A stretch of 64,000 nucleotides of DNA from Ignatzschineria cameli (GCF_003121895.1 NZ_QEWW01000009.1:1-64000), one strand, 5' to 3'. Counted from the stretch's first letter, positions 36,336 through 46,544 are shown. Notes: a model not told the origin generated them from the letters alone. A program made the numbers and translations.

Positions 36336-37685
36336 TTATAAATGGAGTAGAGATTCTCCTTGAGGGGCAACCTGATCTGCTTTGATCGGTTTTTCAATGC
36401 CTCCCCACTCAGCTCTCACCCAATTAAGAAGATCGGCAATCTCCTTAGCGGTTAATGCACCTTCAAACCCTGGCATAGCGTACATACGCTCCCCATTAGA
36501 GTAGGAGGTTGTGGGTATTCCATTGAGTACAACGGCAATTAGAGTTTGTGGATTCTCCATCATCACGATCGCATCTCCCTCTAATGCAGGCGCTACATGT
36601 GGAATTCCCTTGCCCTCTATCCCATGACAAGTCGCACAAGCAGCTAAATAATTCTCTCGACCCGCTACAAGATCTGCCTGTTTCATCGCTCCTATAATTT
36701 GATTAGTCATAATTGGAGAGCGCTTAGGCGAAAGAATCTTCCCCCCTTTATCGGTAAGAAGATAGGTTGCCATAGCAATCACATCTTGACGATTCATCTG
36801 ACTTGTCGAGAAATGGGTCACTGTCTCCATTCCCGCAAAAGAATCCCCTTCCGGCGCAATTCCAGTTGCTAAATACTCAGTAAGATCTTCTAATGAGTAA
36901 CCTCTTTTCGCCAATGTCTCAGCTGTAATATCAGGAATCGCTAACCCATCTTCAAATCCTCCGGTCAATGCCGCTTTAAAATCCACCCCCATCATAAAAT
37001 TTCTAGGAGAGTGGCAAGCGCCACAATGTGCTAATCCCTCAACGAGATAAGCACCTCGATTCCATACTTCAGAACGATTAGGATCATGCGGTGCCAATCG
37101 ATCTGGAAAGTTAAAGAGTGTCCAAAAATTCAAAAATGGGCGTACGGGCCAAGCAAATACCCCACTATTTTGAGCATTAGGAATTGCTAAAGGAGGAATA
37201 CTCATCAAGTAAGCGTAAAGCGCATCGATATCTTCATCAGTCGTAATATGGGTAAAGACGTAAGGCATTGCCGGATAGAGATTTCCACGCTCTTTTCCAA
37301 CACCATCTTTTAATGCACGATGAAAATCTTCCCGCGTATAGTTACCAATTCCATATCTCTTATCAGGAGTAATATTGGTAGAGTAGATCGTTCCTAATGG
37401 TGCCATTGTAATCGGAACACCCCCTGCTCCCATCTCTCCTCCTTCCCGGGTATGACAACCAAAACAATCTCCAGCAAGCGCTAGCTCTCGCCCTTTAGGT
37501 ATCAATGCTTCCATCTCTGCTTCACTCAAAGTACCTTTAGTAGTCACAGAATCTTGACGAAACACACCGATTAGGATTAATACCGCTAAGATAATCAGCA
37601 ATAATAAGAGCCAGATGAGCCAGCGCTTTAAGCTCCCTTTCTGCTTACTGCGACGATAATAATCGATATCTTCAACATAACGCAT
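36336..37685 (-). CDS. Trihaem cytochrome c subunit of aldehyde dehydrogenase
   Basis: A 449-residue membrane-anchored cytochrome. One N-terminal helix (about 21-41) is followed by three c-haem domains with CFGCH (74-78), CGACH (about 218) and CATCH (about 347). The pattern matches cytochrome subunits of acetic-acid-bacteria alcohol/aldehyde dehydrogenases. It is the last gene of a three-gene set (large Mo subunit, 2Fe-2S subunit, cytochrome) and should pass electrons from the dehydrogenase to ubiquinone in the periplasmic membrane. It is similar in plan to the cytochrome at 50637-52013. Confidence 0.9.
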   Translation of the reverse strand: MRYVEDIDYYRRSKQKGSLKRWLIWLLLLLIILAVLILIGVFRQDSVTTKGTLSEAEMEALIPKGRELALAGDCFGCHTREGGEMGAGGVPITMAPLGTIYSTNITPDKRYGIGNYTREDFHRALKDGVGKERGNLYPAMPYVFTHITTDEDIDALYAYLMSIPPLAIPNAQNSGVFAWPVRPFLNFWTLFNFPDRLAPHDPNRSEVWNRGAYLVEGLAHCGACHSPRNFMMGVDFKAALTGGFEDGLAIPDITAETLAKRGYSLEDLTEYLATGIAPEGDSFAGMETVTHFSTSQMNRQDVIAMATYLLTDKGGKILSPKRSPIMTNQIIGAMKQADLVAGRENYLAACATCHGIEGKGIPHVAPALEGDAIVMMENPQTLIAVVLNGIPTTSYSNGERMYAMPGFEGALTAKEIADLLNWVRAEWGGIEKPIKADQVAPQGESLLHL

Positions 37686-37695
37686 CTTCTACTCC

Positions 37696-38400
37696 TTAAT
37701 CGATAACACAACCGGGGGTGGCTAAGGCGACATCCCGAATTGCTTCATAATAACGGACATACCCTGTACAACGGCAGATATGATCATTGAGAGCCTCCTC
37801 AATGGCTTTTTCTAGATTAGCTCTCTTAATGGGGTGGCGATTTAAGCGATCTAAAAAGACAGTTGCACCCGCAACAAATCCTGGCGCACAATAACCACAT
37901 TGAAAAGCAAAATTATCAATAAAAGCCTGTTGAATAGGCGTTAAGATCAATACTCCATCTTTTTTTGTCGCTTGCCCCTCAATCGTCACAATATTTTTGC
38001 CGGCAAAATAGTGCGCTCCAAAGATACATGTTCTCGTTTCACTTTTTGACCCATCAGGATGAATCTCCATAACAGTACAGGCATGGCAAATCCCCTGTCC
38101 ACAGCCGAAATGAGTTCCTGTTAAATCGAGATACTCATGTAAAAAGTCGATCATTGTCATCGTCAATGGTACTTCAATCGGTCCAACCTCTTCCCCATTA
38201 ATTGTGAGTGTAAGAGGTTTACGCTCAATTGCAGGATAACGTTGCTGAATCTTTTCACTATCAAAGTGCTCTTTCACTATATGGCTCTTCTCGTCATGAT
38301 TTTGTTGATCATTTTTTTGTAGATCTAATCCTTGTTCATCTAATCCTTGTTGATTCGATAAAGTGCCCACTTGATGCTCTTTCTCTATCTCTCTACTCAT
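37696..38400 (-). CDS. 2Fe-2S subunit of molybdenum aldehyde dehydrogenase
   Basis: A 234-residue iron-sulfur subunit of the xanthine oxidase family. The plant-type cluster is bound by CGQGICHAC (about 100-108) with a further Cys downstream, and the C-terminal four-helix domain carries CGYCAPGFV and CRCTGY for the second cluster. An N-terminal extension of about 50 residues before the ferredoxin fold contains QGLDEQGLD, encoded by a 15-bp direct repeat (38323-38352). It transfers electrons from the Mo centre to the cytochrome; the start lies 30 bp after the large subunit gene. Confidence 0.93.
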   Translation of the reverse strand: MSREIEKEHQVGTLSNQQGLDEQGLDLQKNDQQNHDEKSHIVKEHFDSEKIQQRYPAIERKPLTLTINGEEVGPIEVPLTMTMIDFLHEYLDLTGTHFGCGQGICHACTVMEIHPDGSKSETRTCIFGAHYFAGKNIVTIEGQATKKDGVLILTPIQQAFIDNFAFQCGYCAPGFVAGATVFLDRLNRHPIKRANLEKAIEEALNDHICRCTGYVRYYEAIRDVALATPGCVID

Positions 38401-38430
38401 CTTTACTCCCTTTTTTTGATACTCGTAATG

Positions 38431-41352
38431 CTACTCTGAGAGCGCTTTCTGAATCTTATCGGCCGTTACTGGAAAATGGTAAAAACGTTTTCCAGTTGCA
38501 TGAGTTAAAGCATTGCTTGTCGCCGGCAAAATAGGAATCATACCAAGCTCAGCCATCCCTTTCGGGGGAGATGTTTCCGATAAAGGGGGAAGAAATTGTG
38601 CCGTCTGATTCCAGACTGCAACATCTTTTGCCCGCGGCAATCGATAGCGATTAAAGTTCCAAGTACCATTTCCCGGGCCATCCTCATAGAGTGGAAGCTC
38701 TTCCATTAGCGCATGCCCTAATCCCATTGCCGTTCCGCCCTGGATCTGTCCTGAGACTAATTCAGGAACGATGAGCTTACCGGGATTCATAATCATATGA
38801 TGTGAAAGAATCTCCACCTCACCACTAAAGCTATCCACACTCAACTCTACAAGTGACGATGCCGGTGTGACTGTCGTTGGATCTGCTCCTGATCGATCTG
38901 TATCTGGGAAATAAGCAACCTTTCGCTTAATAAAATCATATCCCCCTGTCGTCATCCTCGCTTTTAAGCTTGCCGGCGCCCCTTTCCCATATTTTACGGC
39001 AAGCGCATCTAGGGGAAGATTGAGCATCCCTACTGTGGGAATATCAAACTCTGCACGCGCCCACTGCCAGCTAGAGTAAGCATGTACGGCAACACCAGTG
39101 ACCAATCCCATTTCATGTGCTTTTTTCGCCACAACCTCAAAGGAGAGTGGTGTCATACCGCCACCACCGATACCGAGTTCTGTAATTCGAAGATCTGCCA
39201 GAGACATATTGAGGCTATTAAAAGATCCACCCCCAATCCCTTCACTCCAGATCGCTTTTGCCGCCGGCCAGAGTGAATGTTCTAAAAGAAACTTCCCGGC
39301 TTGTCGCGTTCCAAAGCCGATATAGTAAACACCACTTGAAGAACTCATATCAGGAATCAATGCCGGTACCCAATAAGGATCACTCTTCGCGAGTTGATCC
39401 TGTTTTTTCTGATCTGCCCAACTGGTATAGAGCGGCAATTCATCAAATTGCGTCACGCCAAATTCGACATAATCAGGAACCTTTCCTAACGCTTGCCAAA
39501 TCATCACCTGTTGCGCTGTTGTTCCACCCGTTCCAATCTCTTGAACACAATGGCGCATCGAAAGTTTACCCATCTCATCAAATTCTAGTGAGAGAATTGT
39601 AGGAACACCACTTGAGCCATAAACTTGCTGTACTTGGGCAAATCCTACACCATAGAGTCGACCAGGATTTTCTGCCTCATACTTCATTTTTGCCTCATGA
39701 CGATGACGCCAAAGTGGATGCTTTTGTGCCATCTCTAACATCTCGATATTGCGGGGATCTCCGGCAAAAATGCCTCCTTGAGTATTAGTATACCCTTCTC
39801 GAACTGCATTCTTTTTACGTAACTCTATCGGGTCGACCCCCAATTCATGCGCTAACTCATCGACCAGTAATTCTGTAATTGCCATCGATTGAAGAGAGCC
39901 AAAACCACGCATTGAACCGGCTTCAACTGCCGGTGTTGCCATCGCTAAAGCGGTCAAATCAGACTTAGGAAAATAGTAGATCGACTGCGCGCCCCGCACT
40001 GCCACATGAGAAACTGCAACAGAAAGATTCTCTCTCCCCCCACCATTACATTGATAAGTTCCTTTTAAAATCTCAAATTGGCCACTTTGACGATCTGCTG
40101 TAATAGTAACCTCCATCTCCACCGCATGTCGCTTCATGCCCATCTGAAATTGCTCATAGCGATTATTAGCCATTCGTACCGGCAATCCATCACTATAGAA
40201 ACTAGCCGCCATCGCATAGATTGGGAAAACAGAGTAATCCTTAGAACCATAGCCTACTGTCGAACCCGTCAAAAGTAGGATATTTTCAACCCCTTTAAAA
40301 CGACTCTCCTTGAGCAGATCTGCTGCCATATTCGCAACTCCTGCCGGCGATTGCGTCGCTGTTAAGATATGAAGCGTTTTATTTTTAGCATCATACCAAG
40401 CATTACAGTTATCGGGTTCCATCGCACTCGGATCGATCGACTGCGAAAACCCTTTTCGCGTTAGAACAATTTTATTAGGATCCTCTTTTGCCCGCTCTAC
40501 CTCAGCAGCTATCGCTTCAGCATGTTGCATCCCTATATGTTGAATCTCCGGCTTCTTATCGGCCTTCTCTAAAGCACGGATAAAACCACCACCACGATCC
40601 TTATGCTTAAGACTTGCGACTAAAGAGTTAGTAGAATACCCCTCGGGCGGCCAAATCACCTCATTGCCATCAAAGACGCCTTTAATTGCCGAGTCTTGGT
40701 AAGGGGAAAATTTTGAAGGGGCTATCGGTGTCTCTCCACCAATCCGTACATAGCGAGCAGCACCATAATTTTTTGGCGGTTTAATACCGGTCACTGCGCC
40801 ATATTGAATAACGCTCTCATCAAATTGTAATAGACGTTGTGCGGCACTAAATCGGTCAAAATCCTTATAGATCAAAATCGCAACAGGATGACCATAGATA
40901 GGAGGCGTCTCCCCTTTCGGAAGAAGAATATTACTCCCATAAAAGCCGGCACCCATGCTGGTATCTTGAGGAATATTGAGTCCATCTCGTACTAGATCTT
41001 CCTGCATCACAAGACGATCGGGCTGTAGCTCGCTTCCTAGAATCGAAAGATCGATCCCTTCAAAAGTTCGATCAGCCTTCGTACTTTTAAGCATAAAGGC
41101 GTAAGCTTGTTGATCTGGCCAACCCTCCAGATCTTTCGCACGATAATCTCGGGCAAAATTTTTCTCACCTGTTATTTTGCGAATCGCATCCCAACGCATC
41201 TTTGCCCGACCATCACGTCCCATCCAATCTGTGGATGTCGGTCCTGAATTGATCTCTACAGCTTCCGCGATGGGAAGCTTTCCTACCATTATCGTAATAC
41301 CAGCAATAACACCGAGTTTAATAAAACCTCGGCGGGAGATCTCCATACTCAT
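38431..41352 (-). CDS. Molybdopterin-binding large subunit, aldehyde dehydrogenase family
   Basis: A 973-residue xanthine-oxidase-family catalytic subunit. The leader holds SRRGFIK (about 5-11), a perfect Tat motif, so the folded cofactor-loaded protein is exported. Middle and C-terminal blocks include GSMRGFGSLQSMAITELLVD, ELAHELGVDPIELRKKNA, the GxGGTTAQQ loop and GLGHALMEELPLYEDG, where the catalytic Glu is expected. Similar to IorB/AldG-type enzymes that oxidise aldehydes or N-heterocycles; the exact substrate is unknown. First gene of the set. Confidence 0.92.
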   Translation of the reverse strand: MSMEISRRGFIKLGVIAGITIMVGKLPIAEAVEINSGPTSTDWMGRDGRAKMRWDAIRKITGEKNFARDYRAKDLEGWPDQQAYAFMLKSTKADRTFEGIDLSILGSELQPDRLVMQEDLVRDGLNIPQDTSMGAGFYGSNILLPKGETPPIYGHPVAILIYKDFDRFSAAQRLLQFDESVIQYGAVTGIKPPKNYGAARYVRIGGETPIAPSKFSPYQDSAIKGVFDGNEVIWPPEGYSTNSLVASLKHKDRGGGFIRALEKADKKPEIQHIGMQHAEAIAAEVERAKEDPNKIVLTRKGFSQSIDPSAMEPDNCNAWYDAKNKTLHILTATQSPAGVANMAADLLKESRFKGVENILLLTGSTVGYGSKDYSVFPIYAMAASFYSDGLPVRMANNRYEQFQMGMKRHAVEMEVTITADRQSGQFEILKGTYQCNGGGRENLSVAVSHVAVRGAQSIYYFPKSDLTALAMATPAVEAGSMRGFGSLQSMAITELLVDELAHELGVDPIELRKKNAVREGYTNTQGGIFAGDPRNIEMLEMAQKHPLWRHRHEAKMKYEAENPGRLYGVGFAQVQQVYGSSGVPTILSLEFDEMGKLSMRHCVQEIGTGGTTAQQVMIWQALGKVPDYVEFGVTQFDELPLYTSWADQKKQDQLAKSDPYWVPALIPDMSSSSGVYYIGFGTRQAGKFLLEHSLWPAAKAIWSEGIGGGSFNSLNMSLADLRITELGIGGGGMTPLSFEVVAKKAHEMGLVTGVAVHAYSSWQWARAEFDIPTVGMLNLPLDALAVKYGKGAPASLKARMTTGGYDFIKRKVAYFPDTDRSGADPTTVTPASSLVELSVDSFSGEVEILSHHMIMNPGKLIVPELVSGQIQGGTAMGLGHALMEELPLYEDGPGNGTWNFNRYRLPRAKDVAVWNQTAQFLPPLSETSPPKGMAELGMIPILPATSNALTHATGKRFYHFPVTADKIQKALSE

Positions 41353-41454
41353 GACTTACCCCTTACTTAATCTTTTATAATCGATCACGATCGGATCGAT
41401 CTCTATATACTCTCTCTATATTATCCTCTATTGCAACAGATCGAGCGGACTAAA

Positions 41455-41484
41455 TCTAGTTGAATCTAGCGGAGTCTAGCTGAA
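41455..41484. repeat. Tandem array, 10 bp x 3
   Basis: TCTAGTTGAA, TCTAGCGGAG, TCTAGCTGAA; the TCTAG core recurs exactly every 10 bp. Confidence 0.7.
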
Positions 41485-41567
41485 GTAAAATCTCGATCTA
41501 CTTAGATTACTAATGACCAATTCACAATGAGTAATTCAAATAGATGATTTAAATAACCAATCAAAAA

Positions 41568-41608
41568 ACCAGTATCGATTCAAAATAAGTAGATGAATCG
41601 ATACTGGT
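41568..41608 (-). terminator. Terminator of the bicupin gene
   Basis: Perfect 14-bp stem ACCAGTATCGATTC / GAATCGATACTGGT; on the minus strand it is followed by six T. Confidence 0.9.
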
Positions 41609-41731
41609 GATATTAAAAATAAAAAATAAAAATAGAATTGTGCGTCAATTGTAAGTGAGTTAATGGTCAATCGATAATGGATTTACTATACTTCCAGATC
41701 CATCAACACAATAGATCACTCACGACAGCAA

Positions 41732-42925
41732 CTATTTACCTTCTGGCTTTTTATACCAAATAACAGGCTCTGGACGCCCTGGATTTGGGAGCGCTTCTGC
41801 CTCTTCAAACGTTAAATTGAGATGATCTGCAACGATCTGTGTAGGTGTACTCGCTAACCAAGCATTAAGAGAAATATCGGAGTAACGAGAGATCGGATAA
41901 GCATCTGGACGTTTAAATACTTCGATAAAGCGAACAGGCTCATCACCAATATTTTGGATATAGTGTCCCGCTACAATAGGAACAACCCCTACATCACCTG
42001 CTTGATAGTTGAATGTTCTTGCCGTTCCTTGTGAGTTAAAGACCGTCATACGCGCCTTACCCTCAATAAAGTAGAGCCACTCTTGCGCACGTGGATGCCA
42101 ATGGATTTCACGCATACCACCAGGTTCGATCTCTACAAATGCTGCTGAAATCGTCTTCGCTTCAGGGAAGTTACGCTCATCTACAAAGTAGACTTTACCT
42201 GCTTCACACTCATGAGGCGTGATTGAATCACGATGGAATGTAAATGGTGAAGGAACATCACCATGTTCATTATGCTTACGCACAACATTGATCGGCCCTG
42301 GAACTTCACCTTTAAAGATATACTTCTCAACTTGTGGTAATTTTTTCAGCGTATCCACATCCATCTTGAAGTTTGCTGCGATCACATCTTGTGGAATATG
42401 AGAAATTAGCTCTGTTAAGAGGAAGGTGTTATTTTCAGAGAAATCAGCTTCACTAAAGACTAAAAGGAATTCACACCCTTGATCTAATCCTTGAATAGAG
42501 TGGGGAATTCCGGCTTCAAAGTTCCAGATATCACCCTCTTTAACATCATCAATAAAGATTCGGCCATCTTCATCAATCGCTGTAACACGAGCATTACCAT
42601 AGAGCATATAGCCCCACTCTGCCTCTTTATGCCAATGAAGCTCACGATAAGCACCTGGCTCAAGCGACATATTCACGCCAGCAATATCAAGCGATGCCGG
42701 TAGTTCACGATTAGTAATCTCACGCGTCCACCCCCCCTCTTCTAAACGCATATGAGCATCAGAGAAGCTAAAACGTAAGTTAGGAATGGTGCCATGATCT
42801 GTTGGTGGTGGCACTAAAATATCTGGATTTTCACGATCGCGCATGATGTTACGTGGACCATGGTCGATCCAACCTTTACCATCTGATGGGCGAAACGGCT
42901 GCGGGGTATTCTTATCTATAGGCAT
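41732..42925 (-). CDS. oxdC: Oxalate decarboxylase-type bicupin
   Basis: A 397-residue two-cupin protein from the ATG at 42925, chosen because GGAGA lies upstream and the known family begins here; an earlier Met would add 44 unrelated residues. Each cupin has the Mn-binding pattern: LHWHKEAEWGYM (first) and IHWHPRAQEWLYF (second). The lid loop reads SENNT (Bacillus OxdC SENST), keeping the catalytic Glu that favours decarboxylation of oxalate to formate and CO2 over oxidation. No signal peptide is seen, so it is probably cytoplasmic. The neighbouring DUF1275 gene is upstream. Confidence 0.9.
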   Translation of the reverse strand: MPIDKNTPQPFRPSDGKGWIDHGPRNIMRDRENPDILVPPPTDHGTIPNLRFSFSDAHMRLEEGGWTREITNRELPASLDIAGVNMSLEPGAYRELHWHKEAEWGYMLYGNARVTAIDEDGRIFIDDVKEGDIWNFEAGIPHSIQGLDQGCEFLLVFSEADFSENNTFLLTELISHIPQDVIAANFKMDVDTLKKLPQVEKYIFKGEVPGPINVVRKHNEHGDVPSPFTFHRDSITPHECEAGKVYFVDERNFPEAKTISAAFVEIEPGGMREIHWHPRAQEWLYFIEGKARMTVFNSQGTARTFNYQAGDVGVVPIVAGHYIQNIGDEPVRFIEVFKRPDAYPISRYSDISLNAWLASTPTQIVADHLNLTFEEAEALPNPGRPEPVIWYKKPEGK

Positions 42926-43031
42926 AGAAAATCTCCATTGTCTATCTAAGTTAATATCATCAGCAATCAAGCATATCGATTGAATCACTGATTGGAAAAA
43001 CGAACTACTCCTTACTCTCCAGAAATGATGC

Positions 43032-43799
43032 TTAAGAAGCAGGATCGATTGAATCATCCCCCTTCTCTTTTGCCAAAAGAAGGTAGATTAAGAGTAAAAT
43101 TAATAAAATTGCCGGTAAAAGAAGGGCCGCCTCACCAAAGCGAATCGTCGCTAATGTGCCAGCATACCCCCCTAAACCAAACCCTAATAATACTGAGAAG
43201 AAGATCACAGCTTTTCGCCATGTACCTCTATCTCCCTGAATCGCTTGCATTAAATTACTAAATGCTAACTGTACCACTAAAGTGACGGCCACATTCCCGT
43301 AGAGCATCCCTTTCACCTTATGAAAGGCATTTCCCTGAAGGCCTGCAACAAATGAGATGATGATGCAGATTGTTGAGATGGAGAGAATATTATTAAAATA
43401 ACCACTCGCCAGAATAATAAGTACCAGCGCTTCAATAGCGATGATCACGAAGGTCCAGCTATGATTATTCTTATTTCGATAGATCCTCTCAACAATTGCG
43501 GTTAACATCGAGCCAACGCCAAAGGCTAACACGGTAAACATAATCGCATAGAAATGGGGCCAATTTTTAGTTGCGATCGTCTCCCCTAAAAGAATAATAT
43601 TGCCCGACTGTACCGTACTAAAGATTTTAGAGACATGGTAGGTATAGCCATTCATCAATCCTGCGATAATCGCTAATACAAAAGCGATTTCAGGACGCTC
43701 CATAATCGGGACGGCAGTCGATGCAGGATTTAACATTGAAGAAGCCAATGTATTCCGACTTTTCACCGACTGCTCCGGCTGTGATGAAGAACTTTTCAT
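43032..43799 (-). CDS. DUF1275/YoaK family membrane protein
   Basis: A 255-residue integral membrane protein with about six helices, from the ATG at 43799; the TTG five codons earlier sits inside the GAGGGG ribosome binding site. AGLMNGYTYHVSKIFSTVQSGNII and AGLQGNAFHKVKGMLYGNVAVT match the repeated signature of DUF1275 (YoaK), where a conserved xTGN/QSGN segment marks each half. Function is unknown; some members sit near metabolic genes. It is about 100 bp upstream of the bicupin gene on the same strand and may be co-transcribed. Confidence 0.85.
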   Translation of the reverse strand: MKSSSSQPEQSVKSRNTLASSMLNPASTAVPIMERPEIAFVLAIIAGLMNGYTYHVSKIFSTVQSGNIILLGETIATKNWPHFYAIMFTVLAFGVGSMLTAIVERIYRNKNNHSWTFVIIAIEALVLIILASGYFNNILSISTICIIISFVAGLQGNAFHKVKGMLYGNVAVTLVVQLAFSNLMQAIQGDRGTWRKAVIFFSVLLGFGLGGYAGTLATIRFGEAALLLPAILLILLLIYLLLAKEKGDDSIDPAS

Positions 43800-44403
43800 A
43801 GTAGATCCCCTCAAATAATGATAAATCGTGATAAAACCTATAAGGTTAAATAGTAAATCTTATTTTGTAAGTCTTATTTTCTTCTACATACTCACTGCGA
43901 TACATTTACTCCAACATACCATTATTTACAATTTTTTTAATAATCTATTTCTACAAACTCGCTATAAAGATTTAAAAGCTAATATAAATACCAGTGTCGA
44001 CTTAAATATTTAATTAAAAACCAATTAAAAAATTAATCAAACAGTTAATTAATCAGTTAATTAAGCAGTTAATTAAAAAGTTAATCTTAAGAAGAGAGAT
44101 GGTAATAAAAATAGACCGATAGATATTATATTTTTACATATAACATTCATAATCTATATAACAGGGAATGGCTCCTTTGAATGCTATTTATGTTATATCT
44201 CAATGTCTGTTATCTAGTTGCAAAACTTGTCATAAAACTAGTTATTACGCTAACTCCACTATATAAAATTTATTTTTCTATTTTCTATTCTTTAATGCTC
44301 CTACTTCACATAATAGGGGTGAATCGCTATCAATAAAGAGCTTCTCCCATTATTTACTGAATTAATATTACGCATATTATCTATCAACACCCTCTCTTAC
44401 CCT
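43800..44403. other. 604-bp gap
   Basis: AT-rich, with the 12-bp array at 44030-44089. No gene or terminator is recognised. Confidence 0.45.
44030..44089. repeat. Tandem array, 12 bp x about 5
   Basis: Core units CAGTTAATTAAT, CAGTTAATTAAG, CAGTTAATTAAA (44042-44077), flanked by degenerate copies on each side. Confidence 0.85.
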
Positions 44404-46167
44404 CTACTCTTGCACCAATGGGGGGAACCAAATGGCAGCTTGCCCATGAATTAATCGCTCTTGACTAATCCATGAGTCAGGTGCGGGTACGACCGTCTTA
44501 CAATAGAGCAAATCCTCTCCAGATTTTGCTAATAATGCCGGCGTTAATACGATGGGCTCAGGCCCATAGATAGCACTAGCGGTAAATCCCCCCTCCTCTC
44601 TTCCACCACAAACGACCCAGAGTTGATGTAATGTTGCCGCTGCATAAGGATAATAATTAGCCCTTCCTGTAGGGGGATTAGGGGTCGAATAGAGAGCGGC
44701 ATCAATCTCTACCTTTAAAGGAAGTGGTAATCGCGCTGGCGCGGCAATAATATCGGTACGCTCAACACTATAGAGCGCCCCTAGTTCTGCTACCGCTAAT
44801 TCATACTCCAGTGCCAGTCCGATTCGTCCGATCGAAGTCTCCACGACCGTGATCCGATCTCCTGCAACCGCCCATCCCTTATCAGATGCATCAAGATGAG
44901 TTGCACGATAACGACCTAAAATATTGCCCTCAGGCCCTGCTAAAACAACTGTATGGTAGAGTCGGTCATGCTCAACTTCAGGATAGGATCCCACAACATA
45001 ACCGCCCCCTTTCGCTGCAATTTGCGATATTTTTGTCTCAAAAGAACCACCTTGCTCTTCAGTTGCCGCAAAAATATCCGTTTCTGAAAGGGGATCAGCA
45101 ATCGTAGAGAATGCCGGTAAAACTAAAAGCTGATTCTTTTGAACGCTCACCTTATCAAGCAGAGAACTCTCTTTAGGCCATTGAGCTGCGCTCAACAATA
45201 CCTGCCGGCGTTCTTGAGTCGCATTAGCATCATCAGGCACACGGTGAAGAGCTAAATGGGGGGTATAAAGCGAAACTCTTCTTCTTGCCAAAATTACATC
45301 ACGATAAGCATCTGCTTCTGCCGGCTCAATTGTAGCGCGATAAATCCCATTTAAACCAGGAGCAAGTTCTTCAGGAGGAATCACGGGGGCTTGCAACACT
45401 TTTTCTCCTGTTGGTGCCCAAATACTCGATCCACCATTATAGTATAGCTCGGCTCCCGTCAATGGATTAGCCTCAATTCCACTGCGAGTTGCACAGATCG
45501 ACCAAACGCCATTAAGCGCACTAATATGTTGCACATGTGCAATTGTAGAGTGATCCCCAACTCGCTCACTCGGCGCTGCATTAGGCATAATCCGATCCGA
45601 CACCGAGTGCCAACCAATAATCTGCGCCCCCTTTAACGTCAAGAGACGCGCATATTGCCAATAGGTATCGTCATAACAGATCAGAAGTCCAATTTTACCG
45701 AGCGCTGTATCAAAGACCGTCGTTTCACTATTTCCCGGGGCAAAAATGCGCTGATCTTGACTATTAAGTCCCCGTTTACGATAAGTCCCGATAATCCCCT
45801 CAGGCCCTAATAAGACCGCGCTATTGTAAGCAAGTCCACTCTCTTGATCTCGCTCTGCGATACCTACGCTGATATAGAGATTATATCTCTTGAGCAGAGG
45901 TAGAAGTGCCGCAGTTGTTTTGCCGGGAATGGTATCTAAAAAAGGGGAGATCTCTTGATAATCCCGGAAAAGATAACCACAAGTCGCCGTTTCAGGAAAA
46001 ACAGCATAATCGATCTCTTCCTGACCGATTTTTTCAACAGCAGCAACAAGACGCGTAATATTGCCTTCTAAATCACCCCATGCCGGAATAAAATCGATCG
46101 CGGCAACGGTGACCTTCTCTTTTCCGTGCCTACCTATATGCTCACTCTTTTTTATTATTTTCTGCAT
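44404..46167 (-). CDS. Two-domain nitrilase-fold protein with degenerate second domain
   Basis: A 587-residue protein of two carbon-nitrogen hydrolase domains. Domain 1 (about 18-300) has the full triad: Glu59 (VFPETATC), Lys131 (YRKRGLN) and Cys164 (LLICYDD), so it could hydrolyse an amide or nitrile. Domain 2 (about 335-580) has the same fold pattern, but Ala352, Ala422 and Glu454 stand at the three catalytic positions, so it should be inactive, perhaps structural or ligand-sensing. No signal peptide. It appears monocistronic; substrate unknown. Confidence 0.85.
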   Translation of the reverse strand: MQKIIKKSEHIGRHGKEKVTVAAIDFIPAWGDLEGNITRLVAAVEKIGQEEIDYAVFPETATCGYLFRDYQEISPFLDTIPGKTTAALLPLLKRYNLYISVGIAERDQESGLAYNSAVLLGPEGIIGTYRKRGLNSQDQRIFAPGNSETTVFDTALGKIGLLICYDDTYWQYARLLTLKGAQIIGWHSVSDRIMPNAAPSERVGDHSTIAHVQHISALNGVWSICATRSGIEANPLTGAELYYNGGSSIWAPTGEKVLQAPVIPPEELAPGLNGIYRATIEPAEADAYRDVILARRRVSLYTPHLALHRVPDDANATQERRQVLLSAAQWPKESSLLDKVSVQKNQLLVLPAFSTIADPLSETDIFAATEEQGGSFETKISQIAAKGGGYVVGSYPEVEHDRLYHTVVLAGPEGNILGRYRATHLDASDKGWAVAGDRITVVETSIGRIGLALEYELAVAELGALYSVERTDIIAAPARLPLPLKVEIDAALYSTPNPPTGRANYYPYAAATLHQLWVVCGGREEGGFTASAIYGPEPIVLTPALLAKSGEDLLYCKTVVPAPDSWISQERLIHGQAAIWFPPLVQE

Positions 46168-46439
46168 ATCTCACCTTACAATCCCTATAACGATCTGGGC
46201 CCTATTTAAGATGTATCATTTTTTAAGATATAACTTACTTGTAACTTACCTGTCGATAACCTAATCGATGTAACCGCATAGAGATAAGTTATAAATTATT
46301 ATTAGAAGATATTAGCAATTAATCATGGTAAGTAAAAGATTTCTTTCGATTATTGACAAAAAGTATGCTGAATATCACAAAATTAAAAGATCAAATGAAA
46401 GAGATCTCAAAAGAAAAGATCTCAAAAAAATATTTTGAT
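46168..46439. other. Spacer upstream of the nitrilase-fold gene
   Basis: AT-rich non-coding DNA holding the nitrilase-fold promoter on the minus strand. No clear hexamers seen; the neighbouring terminator follows at 46440. Confidence 0.4.
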
Positions 46440-46467
46440 AAAAAAAGAGTACTTATCAAAAGTACTC
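46440..46467 (-). terminator. Terminator of the MscS-like gene
   Basis: GAGTACTT / AAGTACTC with loop ATCAA; on the minus strand followed by seven T or so. Confidence 0.85.
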
Positions 46468-46544
46468 CTTCATTAGCGCTTATTGACTCTATTAGACCAA
46501 TAAAGATCTTGTAATAAGATAATAGATAATATTATTCCACTAGA

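Larger units (their letters stand above)
41353..41731. other. Gap between Mo subunit and bicupin
   Basis: A 379-bp spacer with a 10-bp array (41455-41484) and the bicupin terminator (41568-41608). The promoter for the dehydrogenase set must lie here, but no clear hexamers were seen. Confidence 0.45.

Noticed and set aside
42926-43057. 44-residue extension of the bicupin
   Set aside because: It overlaps the end of the upstream gene; GGAGA and family similarity support the start at 42925.
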